A stretch of DNA of 64,000 nt from Variovorax boronicumulans. GTDB lineage: Bacteria; Pseudomonadota; Gammaproteobacteria; Burkholderiales; Burkholderiaceae_C. The translations under genes were made by a program, and so were the position numbers. Of this stretch, positions 39,086 to 49,040 are shown in pieces. The DNA lies in assembly GCF_030812215.1 (NCBI RefSeq), contig NZ_JAUSSG010000007.1, forward strand, positions 124,001 through 188,000. The letters are read 5' to 3'. Each line of letters starts with the position of its first letter. The stretch's first letter is position 1. The notes under the pieces were generated by a model, which saw only the letters and a program-made list of their open reading frames with translations, had not been told where the DNA came from and made no database searches.

Positions 39086-41032
39086 CTACCGGACAGGCTG
39101 CAATTGTTCCCGGAGTATTCGCCTGATTTCCAGGATGGCCAGCGGATTCTCCTGCACGCTGTGTGCCGACGGTATGACAAGCTCCGACGCAGCGCCCTCC
39201 AGGTGCGCGCTCTCGTAAGGCACGATGCCGTCGCTCGAGAGCGCCTGCGCGACGCCCGGCGTGTCGTTGCCGATGATCGAGTGGAAGCGCACGCGCGGGT
39301 TCATCGGCAGGCCCGAGGACATCTGCACGAAGGCGTCGCGGTCGCTCAGGTTGTCGATGCTGTTGGGAATGCGCAGCGGCCCGATGTCCTGCTTGCCGGG
39401 CGCGATGCGCATCAGCTCGCGCGAAACATCGTTCAGCTGCCCCAGCATCGCCACCGGCAGCGTGATGAGGTTGGCCACCCAGCGTGCGATGCGGTTGTTG
39501 GCAAAGGGCGTGCCTTTGTGCGGCGAGGCGATGAAGATCGCGTCGCTCACCTGCGGCAGCGGCTCGAAGCGCAGGTAAGGCGCAAGCCGCTGCTCCATGC
39601 GCTGCTGCTGCGCACCTTGCATGGGGTAGCTGGCAAGGAGCGTGTCCCACAGCTTGTCGCCCGACGAGGACACCAGGAGGCGCGAGAGCACGCCGCCCAT
39701 GCTGTGCCCGATCAACGTGATATTGCGCGAGGCCTCGGCCTTGCCCGTCGGGTCGAAGTGCGCGAGCGTCTCGGTGATGGCCTGCCGGATCGCGAAGTTG
39801 TTGATCGCGAGCGGCGCGTTCGTCGGGTAGTAGACCTGCCAGATCTGGTAGCGGCGGCGCAGCGTTTCGTCGCCCAGCACCTCGTTGGCCACGTTGATCC
39901 ACGCCTCGGGACTGCTTGCGAGGCCGTGCAGCATGATGACCGTGCGCCGGTTCGGGTCGTAGGGCTGCATCAGGTAGATGCGCGGCTTGGTGAGCCCCTC
40001 GGCGCTGCCGAACAGGCTGCGCAGCGCCTGGCGCGCGAAGTCGGAGCGCGCGAGCCAGAGGCCGTAGCCGGAGGTGAAGTTGGCGGCGAGCGGAACGTCC
40101 TGTTCGGCCAGCCGCGTGGTCGAGGTGCGATAGGGGTCGAACACCACGATGCGGGCGGTGTGCGTGGCGAGCACCTGGCGCAGGTCCGCGCCTTCGAAGC
40201 GCAGGAGCGCGGTGAGGCCGGGGAAGGGCATTTCGCTGTAGGGCGGCGTGTCGTCCCCGGTCTTGCTGTCCGCGGTGAGGGGCGAAGGGGGCGAGGGCGC
40301 CGGCTGGTTGGTCGCCACCACCAGTTCGGCGCCGAAGCCGTCGCGCCGGTAGGTGTTGCGCAAGCCGGAGAAGGTGAGCGAGGCGGCGGGAATCAGTTCC
40401 TGCGGCACCGGGTCGTCGGGACGCAGTTCGAGCGCGGACAGATCGGTGTCGATGCGCCAGGCGCCCACTTGCGGCACGCGCGGCATCGCGTCGTCACCCA
40501 CACGGCCGCTCTGGCGGTAGCGGCTGAACAGGCCGGTGATCGCCTGCTGCACCGCGTAGTTGTAGTAGTCGCGCACCTGCGTCTGGCGGTCTTCGAAGGC
40601 CCGGTCGCGTGGCTTGCGCGCGGTGAAGAACAGGTAGGCATAGGCATGGCGCGCGGTCTCCAGGTACGCCTCGATGGTTTCGGGCGCGGAAGGCCCGGCG
40701 GCGCCGCCGCTGGCCTTGCCCGTTGCAAGCGCCACCTGCAGCCAGACTTCCGAGAGAGCGGAGAGGCGCTGTTCGTCGCTGAGGCCGGTGGAGTCGGCCA
40801 GGGCCTTGCGACAGGCTGGTCCGTTCGCCGTGCATTGGTCGGCGTCCGAGCCGATCACGCGAAGCACCTCCTCCGCAGAGGTGCTGAGCTTGCCGGTGAT
40901 GAGCACGTCGCCGCGGCGTTGCGCCAGGTACTCGGAGGGCGAGATCGAGCCGACCGTGACGCCCGCGCAGCCGGTCAGAAGCAGCGCGGCGCAGAGCAGG
41001 GACTGCAGTGCGAGGAAGCGCGAAACCGTCAT
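39086..41032 (-). CDS. Lipoprotein alpha/beta hydrolase (lipase/esterase-like)
   Basis: 648 residues. Signal peptide with lipobox LLTGCAG gives lipidation at Cys22. An N-terminal helical region (about 30-200) and a linker precede an alpha/beta hydrolase domain with oxyanion motif VIMLHGLASSPEAW and nucleophile Ser in GHSMGG; a downstream Asp (SSDGIVPYESAH) and His (PSAHSVQENP) complete the triad. Probably an outer-membrane-anchored esterase or phospholipase. Its ATG overlaps the stop of the DUF4105 gene, implying a functional pair. Confidence 0.87.
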   Translation of the reverse strand: MTVSRFLALQSLLCAALLLTGCAGVTVGSISPSEYLAQRRGDVLITGKLSTSAEEVLRVIGSDADQCTANGPACRKALADSTGLSDEQRLSALSEVWLQVALATGKASGGAAGPSAPETIEAYLETARHAYAYLFFTARKPRDRAFEDRQTQVRDYYNYAVQQAITGLFSRYRQSGRVGDDAMPRVPQVGAWRIDTDLSALELRPDDPVPQELIPAASLTFSGLRNTYRRDGFGAELVVATNQPAPSPPSPLTADSKTGDDTPPYSEMPFPGLTALLRFEGADLRQVLATHTARIVVFDPYRTSTTRLAEQDVPLAANFTSGYGLWLARSDFARQALRSLFGSAEGLTKPRIYLMQPYDPNRRTVIMLHGLASSPEAWINVANEVLGDETLRRRYQIWQVYYPTNAPLAINNFAIRQAITETLAHFDPTGKAEASRNITLIGHSMGGVLSRLLVSSSGDKLWDTLLASYPMQGAQQQRMEQRLAPYLRFEPLPQVSDAIFIASPHKGTPFANNRIARWVANLITLPVAMLGQLNDVSRELMRIAPGKQDIGPLRIPNSIDNLSDRDAFVQMSSGLPMNPRVRFHSIIGNDTPGVAQALSSDGIVPYESAHLEGAASELVIPSAHSVQENPLAILEIRRILREQLQPVR

Positions 41033-42069
41033 GGCCTGGCCCCGGCATCGACTGCCATTTCCACACCCGGCAAATCGTTCCGGATGGCTCGCGAGAAGCT
41101 TTCCGTGCCGGGGCTGCGGTCGAATGCACGCGCACGTTCGGTGATGCGTCCGGCCGCGCGCAAGTCCGCCATGCCGAGGCCCGGCGTGAGCGCACCGACG
41201 TCGTGAAGGTACTCGGGCAGGTAGCCCGAGGCCAGCAGCCGCCAGTCCATCGGCAGGCCGGGCACGACGTGTTTGGCGAGCGCGTAGACGATGGTCGTGC
41301 AGTTGGCGGTGAGCGTGTTGTAGAAGCTCGGCGCGCGCACCAGCGCCGCGCCTTCGCCGAGGTAGCCGAGGAAGAGCGAGCGCATCTCGGCTTCGGGCAG
41401 GCGCACGCGGTACATGTAGACGTCTTCGCCGCGCACGTTGGTGCGCACCCGCAGGATGTCGTGCTCGTCGGCCGCGACGAGGCTCATCTCGAATTCCTTG
41501 AAGAAGCCCCCGATGGACGAGAAGCTTTCGCCGCGTTCCTTCCGGATCTCGATGGAGAAGGTGACGAACTGGCCGTCGTCGAAGCCGAAGGACACGAGCG
41601 TGTGGGCGATGGCCGGGCCGGTCCAGTAGGAGAGCGACACGTCGACCGAGCGAAGGCGGTCGAGGTCGTAGCGGCGGGTTTCCCAGCGCGGGGTGTAGTC
41701 GGTGTCGGTGCGCCAGTCGAAGTTGCGCACGTTCTCCATGGTCACCACGTTTCCCTCGACGCGCGCAATGAGCTGCCGTGCCACGTCGTCGGCCCAGACC
41801 CGGTTTTGCGAGGGCGGGATGGTGCCCCACCACGCGAGCACCATGGCGAACCCCACAACATACGAGAGCAGGGCGCGCGCGGCCCTGCCGCGCCACAGCA
41901 GCGCGATCGTCGCGAGGCCGAAGCCGGCCCAGAGCACGCCGGCCGCGATCTTGATGGCGGGCGTTGCCGGCAGCTGGTACCACAGGGCCGCACAGGCCCA
42001 TGCCGCCGAGAGCAGCACGGCGAGCGAGGCCACGAGGCAGCCGGAGATACGCAGGAAGGTTCGAATCAT
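41029..42069 (-). CDS. DUF4105 (Lnb N-terminal-like) membrane-anchored protein
   Basis: 346 residues. Three hydrophobic segments at about 7-27, 36-55 and 62-82 anchor a periplasmic DUF4105 domain (about 95-335). A possible active-site region is FYNTLTANCTTIVYAL, with a Cys as in cysteine-hydrolase folds, and an earlier FGFDDGQFVTFSIE pattern usual for the family. Start ATG at 42069; no Shine-Dalgarno, so possibly leaderless or weakly translated. Overlaps the lipoprotein hydrolase gene by 4 bases. Function of DUF4105 proteins is poorly known. Confidence 0.85.
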   Translation of the reverse strand: MIRTFLRISGCLVASLAVLLSAAWACAALWYQLPATPAIKIAAGVLWAGFGLATIALLWRGRAARALLSYVVGFAMVLAWWGTIPPSQNRVWADDVARQLIARVEGNVVTMENVRNFDWRTDTDYTPRWETRRYDLDRLRSVDVSLSYWTGPAIAHTLVSFGFDDGQFVTFSIEIRKERGESFSSIGGFFKEFEMSLVAADEHDILRVRTNVRGEDVYMYRVRLPEAEMRSLFLGYLGEGAALVRAPSFYNTLTANCTTIVYALAKHVVPGLPMDWRLLASGYLPEYLHDVGALTPGLGMADLRAAGRITERARAFDRSPGTESFSRAIRNDLPGVEMAVDAGARP

Positions 42070-42186
42070 GGAAGGAGAGGGAAACCAGGGACTTGCAACG
42101 AATTCATTACGCGGCGCGCGCAACGCGACGCCGGAGCTTACGATGCGGCGGCTGTATCCTCCTCGAAGAAAAAAAGGAGCCATGGG

Positions 42187-43155
42187 ATGAAGAGGATCGT
42201 TCGTGTCGCCGTTTCGCTGTCGCTGTTGCAGGCACTTGCATCATTCGCGCAACCCATGCCCCCCGCGCCGCGCCCACCCTCCGCAGAGGCGTTCAAGAAC
42301 CTCCTGCAGTACGACCGCAAGCCGACCTACGAGGTGGCGGTCACCGGCGACGGCACGCTGGCCTACCAGGTGTTCGTCAACGAACTGCCGCTCTACAAGG
42401 GTCCGCTCAAGCGGGCCGGCACCTTCAGGTTCTTCGTCAATCAGGCGATCCTGCAAAGCGGGCCGCAGACGGTGACGGTGCGCTTCGCGCCCGGGCCCGG
42501 CCAGGCGCGTCTTCCCGACACCGACGCATTCAAGCTCGAGGTGATCGCGAGCGGCTGGATGAAGGGCGGCGGCCGCGAGCCGGCGAAGACGCTGGCCGCC
42601 TACGAATTGCCCAAGCTTGTCGACGGCAGGCAGCCCGAATTCAAGCAGGGCGGCGAGGCCTCGAAGTCGCTCGGCTTCGATGCGTCGGTGCCCTATGCGC
42701 TCGCCGGTTGGCACCACAGCGTGCCGCTGGATGCGGGCGATGCGCAACTCAAGACCGAGGTGGTCGCGGCCTATGAACGGCTGATGGACGACTTCCGAAA
42801 GAAGAAAGGCGCGGCCTTCATGGGGGCGCTGGCCAAGGCCGAGTTCATGGCCTACGAGGCCAACTACATGACGCCCGATGAAGCGCGGCGCCGCTTCGAC
42901 CAGTGGGTGAACTCTGTGGACGACGGCGGCATGACGCTGGCGCCGCTGGAGAACTACGCCGTCGAGACCCTGTCGGGCAACAAGCTGGTTCGCCTGAAGC
43001 GGACCGATGCGCCCAACCTCGGCGAAGGCGTGCTGCGGGTGCCATACAAGAAGTTCAGGCAAGACCGCACGCTGATCTACGACATCTACCTGCACCGGCC
43101 CACGGCCACCGCGCGGCTGGAGCCGATCTGGTTCTACATGGTCGATTCGAACTGA
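42187..43155 (+). CDS. Secreted protein of unknown function
   Basis: 322 residues with signal peptide (MKRIVRVAVSLSLLQALASF, cleavage at AQPMP). The first domain (about 45-150) looks beta-rich, with VNELPLYKGPLKRAGTFRFF and a pattern of alternating hydrophobic residues; the second (about 165-322) mixes charged helices (KKGAAFMGALAKAEF) and strands, ending YMVDSN. AAGGAG about 10 bases upstream of the ATG. Divergent from the DUF4105 gene. No family recognised. Confidence 0.72.
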   Translation: MKRIVRVAVSLSLLQALASFAQPMPPAPRPPSAEAFKNLLQYDRKPTYEVAVTGDGTLAYQVFVNELPLYKGPLKRAGTFRFFVNQAILQSGPQTVTVRFAPGPGQARLPDTDAFKLEVIASGWMKGGGREPAKTLAAYELPKLVDGRQPEFKQGGEASKSLGFDASVPYALAGWHHSVPLDAGDAQLKTEVVAAYERLMDDFRKKKGAAFMGALAKAEFMAYEANYMTPDEARRRFDQWVNSVDDGGMTLAPLENYAVETLSGNKLVRLKRTDAPNLGEGVLRVPYKKFRQDRTLIYDIYLHRPTATARLEPIWFYMVDSN

Positions 43156-43173
43156 GCGAACCGACGCGGCCGG

Positions 43174-45873
43174 CTACAGCATGTAGGTCACGAGCTTGAA
43201 GTCGGGGTCCTCGGGGAACGACTTCACGGTGAAGCCCAGCCGGCGCACGAGCTTGAGCATGTCGGGGTTGTTGGCGAGCACGAGGCCGTCGACTTCCGCC
43301 AGGCCCCGGTCGCGCGCCACGTCGATGATGCTTTCGAGCAGCCGCGAGCCGATGCCCTTGCCGCTGAACTCGTCGGCCACCACCAGCGAGAACTCGCAAC
43401 TGGTCTGGTCGGGATTGGTGACATAGCGCGACACGCCCACGATGCGTTCGCTGTCGAGAATCGTGCCGTCGGGTGCATTGCTGCGCTCCATCACCACGGC
43501 CACCAGCGCCATCTCGCGGTCGTAGTCGATGAGCGTGAAGCGCGAGAGCATCGAGGGCGGCAGCTCGCGGAAGCGCGAGACGAAACGGAACCACCGGCTC
43601 TCGGGCGAGAGGCCCTGCACCAGCGCCTGCAGCATCTGCGCGTCGTTGGGGTGCACCGGCCGCACGGTGTAGAGGTCGCCGCCCGTGCCGGGCAACGGCC
43701 ATTCGCGCCGGTAGCGCGCGGGGTACGGCATGATGGCCAGGTGCTGGTAGCCGCTGCCCACATGGCCCGCCACCGCCTGCGGGCTGCTGTCGACCACGAT
43801 GCGCGCATCGACCGACACCGCGCCGTGCTCGTCCACAATGATCGGGTTGATGTCCATCTCGCGCAGCTCGGGCAGCTCGCACACCATCTCCGACACGCGC
43901 AGCAGCACGTCTTCGAGCGCCTCCATGTTCACCGGATTCGCGCCGCGCCATTCGCCCAGCGTCTCGGCCACGCGCGAGCGTTCGATGAGGCGGTGCGCGA
44001 GAAACTGGTTGAGCGGCGGCAGCTCCATCGCGCGGTCGTTCATGAGCTCGATCATGGTGCCGCCCGCGCCGAAGACGATGACCGGGCCGAAGGGCTCGTC
44101 GGTCACGAGGCCGACGTAGATTTCGCGGCCGCGCCGCGCCTTCACCATCTTCTGCACCGTCACGCCGTTGATGCGCGCCTCGGGCGCCAGGCGGGCGACG
44201 CGCTCCATCATCTCGACGTAGGTGTCGCGCGCGCTGGTGCCGTTGAGCACATTGAGCGCCACGCCCTCGACGTCGGACTTGTGGCTGATGTCGGGCGAAT
44301 CGATCTTCAGCGCCACCGGAAAACCCAGCTGCGTGGCGATCATCATGGCCTCATTGGCGCTGCGCGCGAGCAGCGTACGGGTGATCGGAATGTGGAAGCA
44401 CGACAGCAGCGACTTCGACTCCATTTCCGTCAGCACCTTGCGCCGCTCGGCCAGCACGCTCTCGATCAAGAGGCGCGCGCCTTCGATGTCGGGCTTGGCG
44501 AGCGCGGAGAGCGGCGGCGGCGTCTGCTGCAGCAACTGCTGGTTCTGATAGAAAGCCGCGATGTTGCCGAACGCGCCCACGGCCGCCTCCGGCGTGCGAA
44601 AGCTCGGGATCGTGGCCTCGGCCAGCACCGCGCGCGCATTGCCGACGGAAGAGTCGCCCATCCAGCAGGCGAGCAGCGGCTTGTTCATGGGACGCGGGAT
44701 GTCGGCGAGGGCGCGGGCCGTGGCCGCGGCATCGACGCCGGCCTTCGGGGAAAAGATGGCCAGCACGCCATCGACCTGGCTGTCGGCCGACGCGGTGTCG
44801 ATGGCGGCGCGGTAGTGGGCGGGGGTGGCGTCTTCGGAAAGGTCGATCAGGTCCGTGAGTGTCGCGAGGGACGGCAGCGTGGGGTGCAGCAGCTTCTGCG
44901 CGGGGGCGGAGAGCTTGCCGAGGTCCAGGCCAATCTCGTTGATCCAGTCGGCCGCCAGCACACCCGGGCCGCCGCCGTTGGTGACCACGGCGAGCCGCTT
45001 GCCCACGGGGCGGTAGCGCGAGGCCAGGCATTTGGCGGCGGAGAACAGTTCGACAAAAGAACGCACCCGTACGGCGCCCGCGCGGCGCAGTGCGGCATCG
45101 AACACGTCGTCGCTGCCGACGATGGAAGCGCTGTGCGTTTGCGCCGCCGCATTGCCGGCGGGCTTGCGACCGGCCTTGAGCACCACTACCGGCTTGGCAT
45201 GCGAGGCCGAACGCAGTGCGCTCATGAAGCGGCGGGCGTCCGAGATGCCTTCAAGGTACACGATGATGCTGTGCGTCGCCTGGTCATTCGCGAGGAAGTC
45301 GAGCACCTGGGGAATGTCGACCGAGGTGTGCGGGCCCAGCGACACCACGCTCGAGAAGCCGACGCCGTTCTGCCGTGCCCAGTCGAGCATCGAGGCGGTG
45401 AGCGCGCCCGATTGCGACACCAGCGCGAGCGGGCCGGCCTTGGCCAGCGGCCCCGCGACGCTGGCGTTCAGGTGCAGCAGCGGGCGCTGGAAGCCCAGCG
45501 AGTTGGGCCCGAGCAGGTGCACGCCTTCGCGGCGCGCGATCTTGCGCCACTGGGCAGCCTGCTCCGAGGTGATGCCGTTGGAGATGACCACCGCGGCCTT
45601 GCAGCCGATGCGCCCGGCGATCTCGAGGGCGGCCGCCACGTCCTGCGGTGCGAGCGCGATGAGGGCGAGGTCGGCATGCGTCTGCGCGAGTTCTTCGAGC
45701 GTGCCCTTGGTGCGCACGTCCAGGAAGCGCAGCGTGCCGTCGAAGCGGTCGGCGCGGAAGGCTTCGCGCAGCGTGCGGCCCGATGCGGCCTGGCCGCCGG
45801 GGTCGCTGGCGTTGCCGACGAAGGCCACGGCGGAAGCAGGCGCAAAAAGTGGGGTCAGGAAGTGCTTGTCCAT
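43174..45873 (-). CDS. Pat-like protein: NDP-forming acyl-CoA synthetase domains fused to GNAT acetyltransferase
   Basis: 899 residues. CoA-binding/succinyl-CoA-synthetase-like domains span about 1-470 (AVAFVGNASDPGG, LLGPNSLGF, LVSQSGALTASMLDWA, THSASIVGSDDV), an ATP-grasp subunit about 480-690 (VALKIDSPDISHKSDVEGVA, VFGAGGTMIELMND) and a GNAT domain about 725-899 (GKGIGSRLLESIIDVA). Same composition as Salmonella Pat/E. coli YfiQ, which acetylate lysine of acetyl-CoA synthetase. Whether the synthetase part is catalytically active is uncertain. Divergent from the hom leader. Confidence 0.9.
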   Translation of the reverse strand: MDKHFLTPLFAPASAVAFVGNASDPGGQAASGRTLREAFRADRFDGTLRFLDVRTKGTLEELAQTHADLALIALAPQDVAAALEIAGRIGCKAAVVISNGITSEQAAQWRKIARREGVHLLGPNSLGFQRPLLHLNASVAGPLAKAGPLALVSQSGALTASMLDWARQNGVGFSSVVSLGPHTSVDIPQVLDFLANDQATHSIIVYLEGISDARRFMSALRSASHAKPVVVLKAGRKPAGNAAAQTHSASIVGSDDVFDAALRRAGAVRVRSFVELFSAAKCLASRYRPVGKRLAVVTNGGGPGVLAADWINEIGLDLGKLSAPAQKLLHPTLPSLATLTDLIDLSEDATPAHYRAAIDTASADSQVDGVLAIFSPKAGVDAAATARALADIPRPMNKPLLACWMGDSSVGNARAVLAEATIPSFRTPEAAVGAFGNIAAFYQNQQLLQQTPPPLSALAKPDIEGARLLIESVLAERRKVLTEMESKSLLSCFHIPITRTLLARSANEAMMIATQLGFPVALKIDSPDISHKSDVEGVALNVLNGTSARDTYVEMMERVARLAPEARINGVTVQKMVKARRGREIYVGLVTDEPFGPVIVFGAGGTMIELMNDRAMELPPLNQFLAHRLIERSRVAETLGEWRGANPVNMEALEDVLLRVSEMVCELPELREMDINPIIVDEHGAVSVDARIVVDSSPQAVAGHVGSGYQHLAIMPYPARYRREWPLPGTGGDLYTVRPVHPNDAQMLQALVQGLSPESRWFRFVSRFRELPPSMLSRFTLIDYDREMALVAVVMERSNAPDGTILDSERIVGVSRYVTNPDQTSCEFSLVVADEFSGKGIGSRLLESIIDVARDRGLAEVDGLVLANNPDMLKLVRRLGFTVKSFPEDPDFKLVTYML

Positions 45874-46008
45874 GGCTTAGTGTGCCCCGATCACCGGGGG
45901 ATGTGGGAGCTCCTGTACACTCCGGCCTCCATGTCGTGCCTCCCACTCCACACCGCATTCGCCGCCGCCCGCACGGGCCGGATGATGCCGCCTGCATTCC
46001 CGCAGGCA

Positions 46009-46053
46009 ATGGGTGCACGAATGATTACCTCCATTACCACCGCGGCCACCTGA
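46009..46053 (+). CDS. Thr/Ile-rich leader peptide of homoserine dehydrogenase
   Basis: ATG-GGT-GCA-CGA-ATG then Ile-Thr-Ser-Ile-Thr-Thr-Ala-Ala-Thr-stop: 14 residues, or 10 from the internal ATG at 46021. Four Thr and two Ile among the last nine codons recall E. coli thrL. In-frame ATGs at 45982/45985 and 45931 could lengthen it. The ribosome site is weak. Ribosome stalling at these codons would report threonine/isoleucine supply to the downstream gene. Confidence 0.6.
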   Translation: MGARMITSITTAAT

Positions 46054-46142
46054 GCACGCGCAGGTGGCCGTTCCGGCAGCCACCTGGTGAATCGCTCTTC
46101 TCCCCGAACGAATGAAACCCAGCTCTGGCAGCTGGGTTTTTT
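46044..46142 (+). promoter_or_regulatory. Attenuator with mutually exclusive hairpins upstream of hom
   Basis: Region 1 GGCCACCTG (46044-46052, overlapping the leader stop) pairs with region 2 CAGGTGGCC (46061-46069). Region 2 can instead pair with region 3 GCCACCTG (46079-46086). Region 3 can pair, through a small internal loop, with CCAG...TGGC (46119-46129), which overlaps the terminator stem. Competing structures plus a Thr/Ile leader peptide indicate translation-dependent attenuation, although which state lets transcription through cannot be settled by eye. Confidence 0.55.
46115..46142 (+). terminator. Attenuator terminator before hom
   Basis: AAACCCAGCT (46115-46124) pairs perfectly with AGCTGGGTTT (46130-46139), 10 bp with loop CTGGC, and the T run continues to 46142. 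It lies 30 bases before the homoserine dehydrogenase ATG, inside the leader. Confidence 0.85.
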
Positions 46143-46172
46143 GTTTGTTCGTCAGTTGTTCGGAGAAGTCCC

Positions 46173-47534
<1,362 letters not shown>

Positions 47535-47650
47535 CGGAGTGACTTCAGGCACCGCGTGTGCCTTGCGGAAAAGAGGCTGGCTTCACCGTCGCCCCAGAGG
47601 TCGGGCGACGCGTGATCGCCAGTGAAAGAGCAGCGCGCTGTGAGCGCGCG

Positions 47651-47884
47651 TCAGGCCGGCAGTGGGCTGGCGCCGCCTTGCGGGAATGGCAGCACTACCG
47701 CATCCGTGTCCAGCCATCGAAGCTCGTCCGGCGCGAACGGCTGGGATCGCGACATGCCGTCCATCCGGACCCTGACGGCCGCGGAACTGGTCGAGGTCAC
47801 CGTCCCCAGCTGCCCGTGGTATTCGACCCGTGCACCTCGTTTGGCGGGCACGTTGTACCTGTCTCTGATGTGTGCGTAGTTCAT
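47651..47884 (-). CDS. Small conserved hypothetical protein (SH3/KOW-like)
   Basis: 77 residues opening with MNYAHIRDRYNVPAKRGARV, a pattern seen in small phage/plasmid-type proteins with a GxVxY-like beta barrel; the middle is beta-rich and the end is hydrophobic/Pro-rich. A promoter TTGCCT-N17-TACTAT lies 13 bases upstream of the start, within an inverted repeat. Function unknown; no partner gene adjacent. Confidence 0.6.
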   Translation of the reverse strand: MNYAHIRDRYNVPAKRGARVEYHGQLGTVTSTSSAAVRVRMDGMSRSQPFAPDELRWLDTDAVVLPFPQGGASPLPA

Positions 47885-47890
47885 GGAGTG

Positions 47891-47925
47891 GAAACGATAG
47901 TATTAATTTTCGTTTCAAAAGGCAA
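47891..47925 (-). promoter_or_regulatory. Promoter overlapped by a perfect inverted repeat
   Basis: On the minus strand TTGCCT (47925-47920), a 17-base spacer and TACTAT (47902-47897) drive the small gene ending at 47651. GAAACGA (47891-47897) and TCGTTTC (47910-47916) are exact reverse complements around 12 AT-rich bases and cover the -10 and part of the spacer, the classic place for a repressor operator. Confidence 0.5.
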
Positions 47926-47978
47926 GTCTACGAAAGCAGGCTTGCCCGCCCTCAACGGACGGGTGGGCGTATCCGTTG

Positions 47979-48875
47979 TCAGGTTCGACCTGCCTGCGCC
48001 AGCAGCCATTGCCTGAAGACCTGCAGCGATTGCATCTGTGCCGACTCCTCCGGGTACACGAGGTAGTAGCCCTTGGCGTAGCGCCACTTGCGGCGAGACA
48101 GCCGGCGCAGCCGCCCCGAAGCCACCGATTCGTCGCTCATGTACGGCGGCAGCAGCGCTACCCCCATGCCCGCCAGCGAGGCGTTCAAGGCCATGGACAT
48201 GATGTCGTAGCGCGGCCCCTCGCGGCCCGCTTCGGCCGCGATGCCTTCGCGCGCGAACCACTCATCCCACGCGCCGGGCAGCGTCTGGTGGTGGATCAGT
48301 GCCGAGCGCGGCGTATTCGCATCGACGGTCTTGCCGTGCGCGGCGATCCACGCAGGCGCCGCGTAGGGCGAGAGGTCCAGCGGCAGCACGAATTCGCTGT
48401 GCAGGCCGGGACGCTTGCCGTCCCCGAATTCCAGCGATGCATCGACCGGCGTGGCGGAGAAATCCACCGGCCCCACGCGCGTGCCCAGGTTCAGCGTGAT
48501 CTCGCCATGGTCGCGCGTGAATTCCGGCAGGCGCGGAATCAGCCAGTAGCTGCCGACCGAGGCGCCGCACGACAGCGACAGTTCACCGCCGCGCCCCTTG
48601 AGCGCCATCACGTTGGCCGTGGCGCGCTCCAGCCGCTGCAGGAGCGGTGCGACTTCGCCAAGGTAGTAGCGGCCCGCGTCCGTCAACGCCAGCGCCTCGC
48701 GCCGACGGGTGAAGAGCTTCACGCCGAGCCGGTCTTCCAACGTCTGCACCTGCCGGCTCACCGCGCCCTGCGTGAGCCGCAGCTCCTGCGCGGCCGCGGT
48801 GAAGGAGCGCAGCCGCGCGCTCGCCTCCAGGCACATCAAGGACATCGTCGAAGGGGCGCGAACGTGCTGGTTCAT
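47979..48875 (-). CDS. LysR-family transcriptional regulator (GcvA type)
   Basis: 298 residues. N-terminal winged HTH with ASARLRSFTAAAQELRLTQG and AVSRQVQTLEDRLGVKLFTR; effector-binding domain from about 90, GcvA-like (LNLGTRVGPVDFSATPVDAS). Divergent from the Bug/D-amino-acid genes, so it presumably activates them when its ligand is present, acting at the LTTR box at 48937. Start ATG at 48875 lacks a Shine-Dalgarno; ATG ten codons later is possible. Confidence 0.9.
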   Translation of the reverse strand: MNQHVRAPSTMSLMCLEASARLRSFTAAAQELRLTQGAVSRQVQTLEDRLGVKLFTRRREALALTDAGRYYLGEVAPLLQRLERATANVMALKGRGGELSLSCGASVGSYWLIPRLPEFTRDHGEITLNLGTRVGPVDFSATPVDASLEFGDGKRPGLHSEFVLPLDLSPYAAPAWIAAHGKTVDANTPRSALIHHQTLPGAWDEWFAREGIAAEAGREGPRYDIMSMALNASLAGMGVALLPPYMSDESVASGRLRRLSRRKWRYAKGYYLVYPEESAQMQSLQVFRQWLLAQAGRT

Positions 48876-48936
48876 GAGAAAAGAACAAGTCTGGTGCATG
48901 CGCTCTAAGGGGCTTTCCTTGGCGCACCGCCACCGT

Positions 48937-48955
48937 GCATGAGGAAAGCTCATGC
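48937..48955. promoter_or_regulatory. LysR-type regulator box
   Basis: GCATGAG-GAAAG-CTCATGC: an exact 7-bp inverted repeat with 5-base centre containing the canonical T-N11-A pattern (T48940, A48952). It lies in the 165-base divergent region between the LysR gene and the Bug-protein gene, as LTTR recognition sites do. Confidence 0.7.
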
Positions 48956-49040
48956 TAATCCCAGAAAACGTGGCTTGTCCAATGCGCGACGCGAACTGAT
49001 CATCGGCCCACCGATCCCTCATCAGCCGGAGTTCTCTGCC

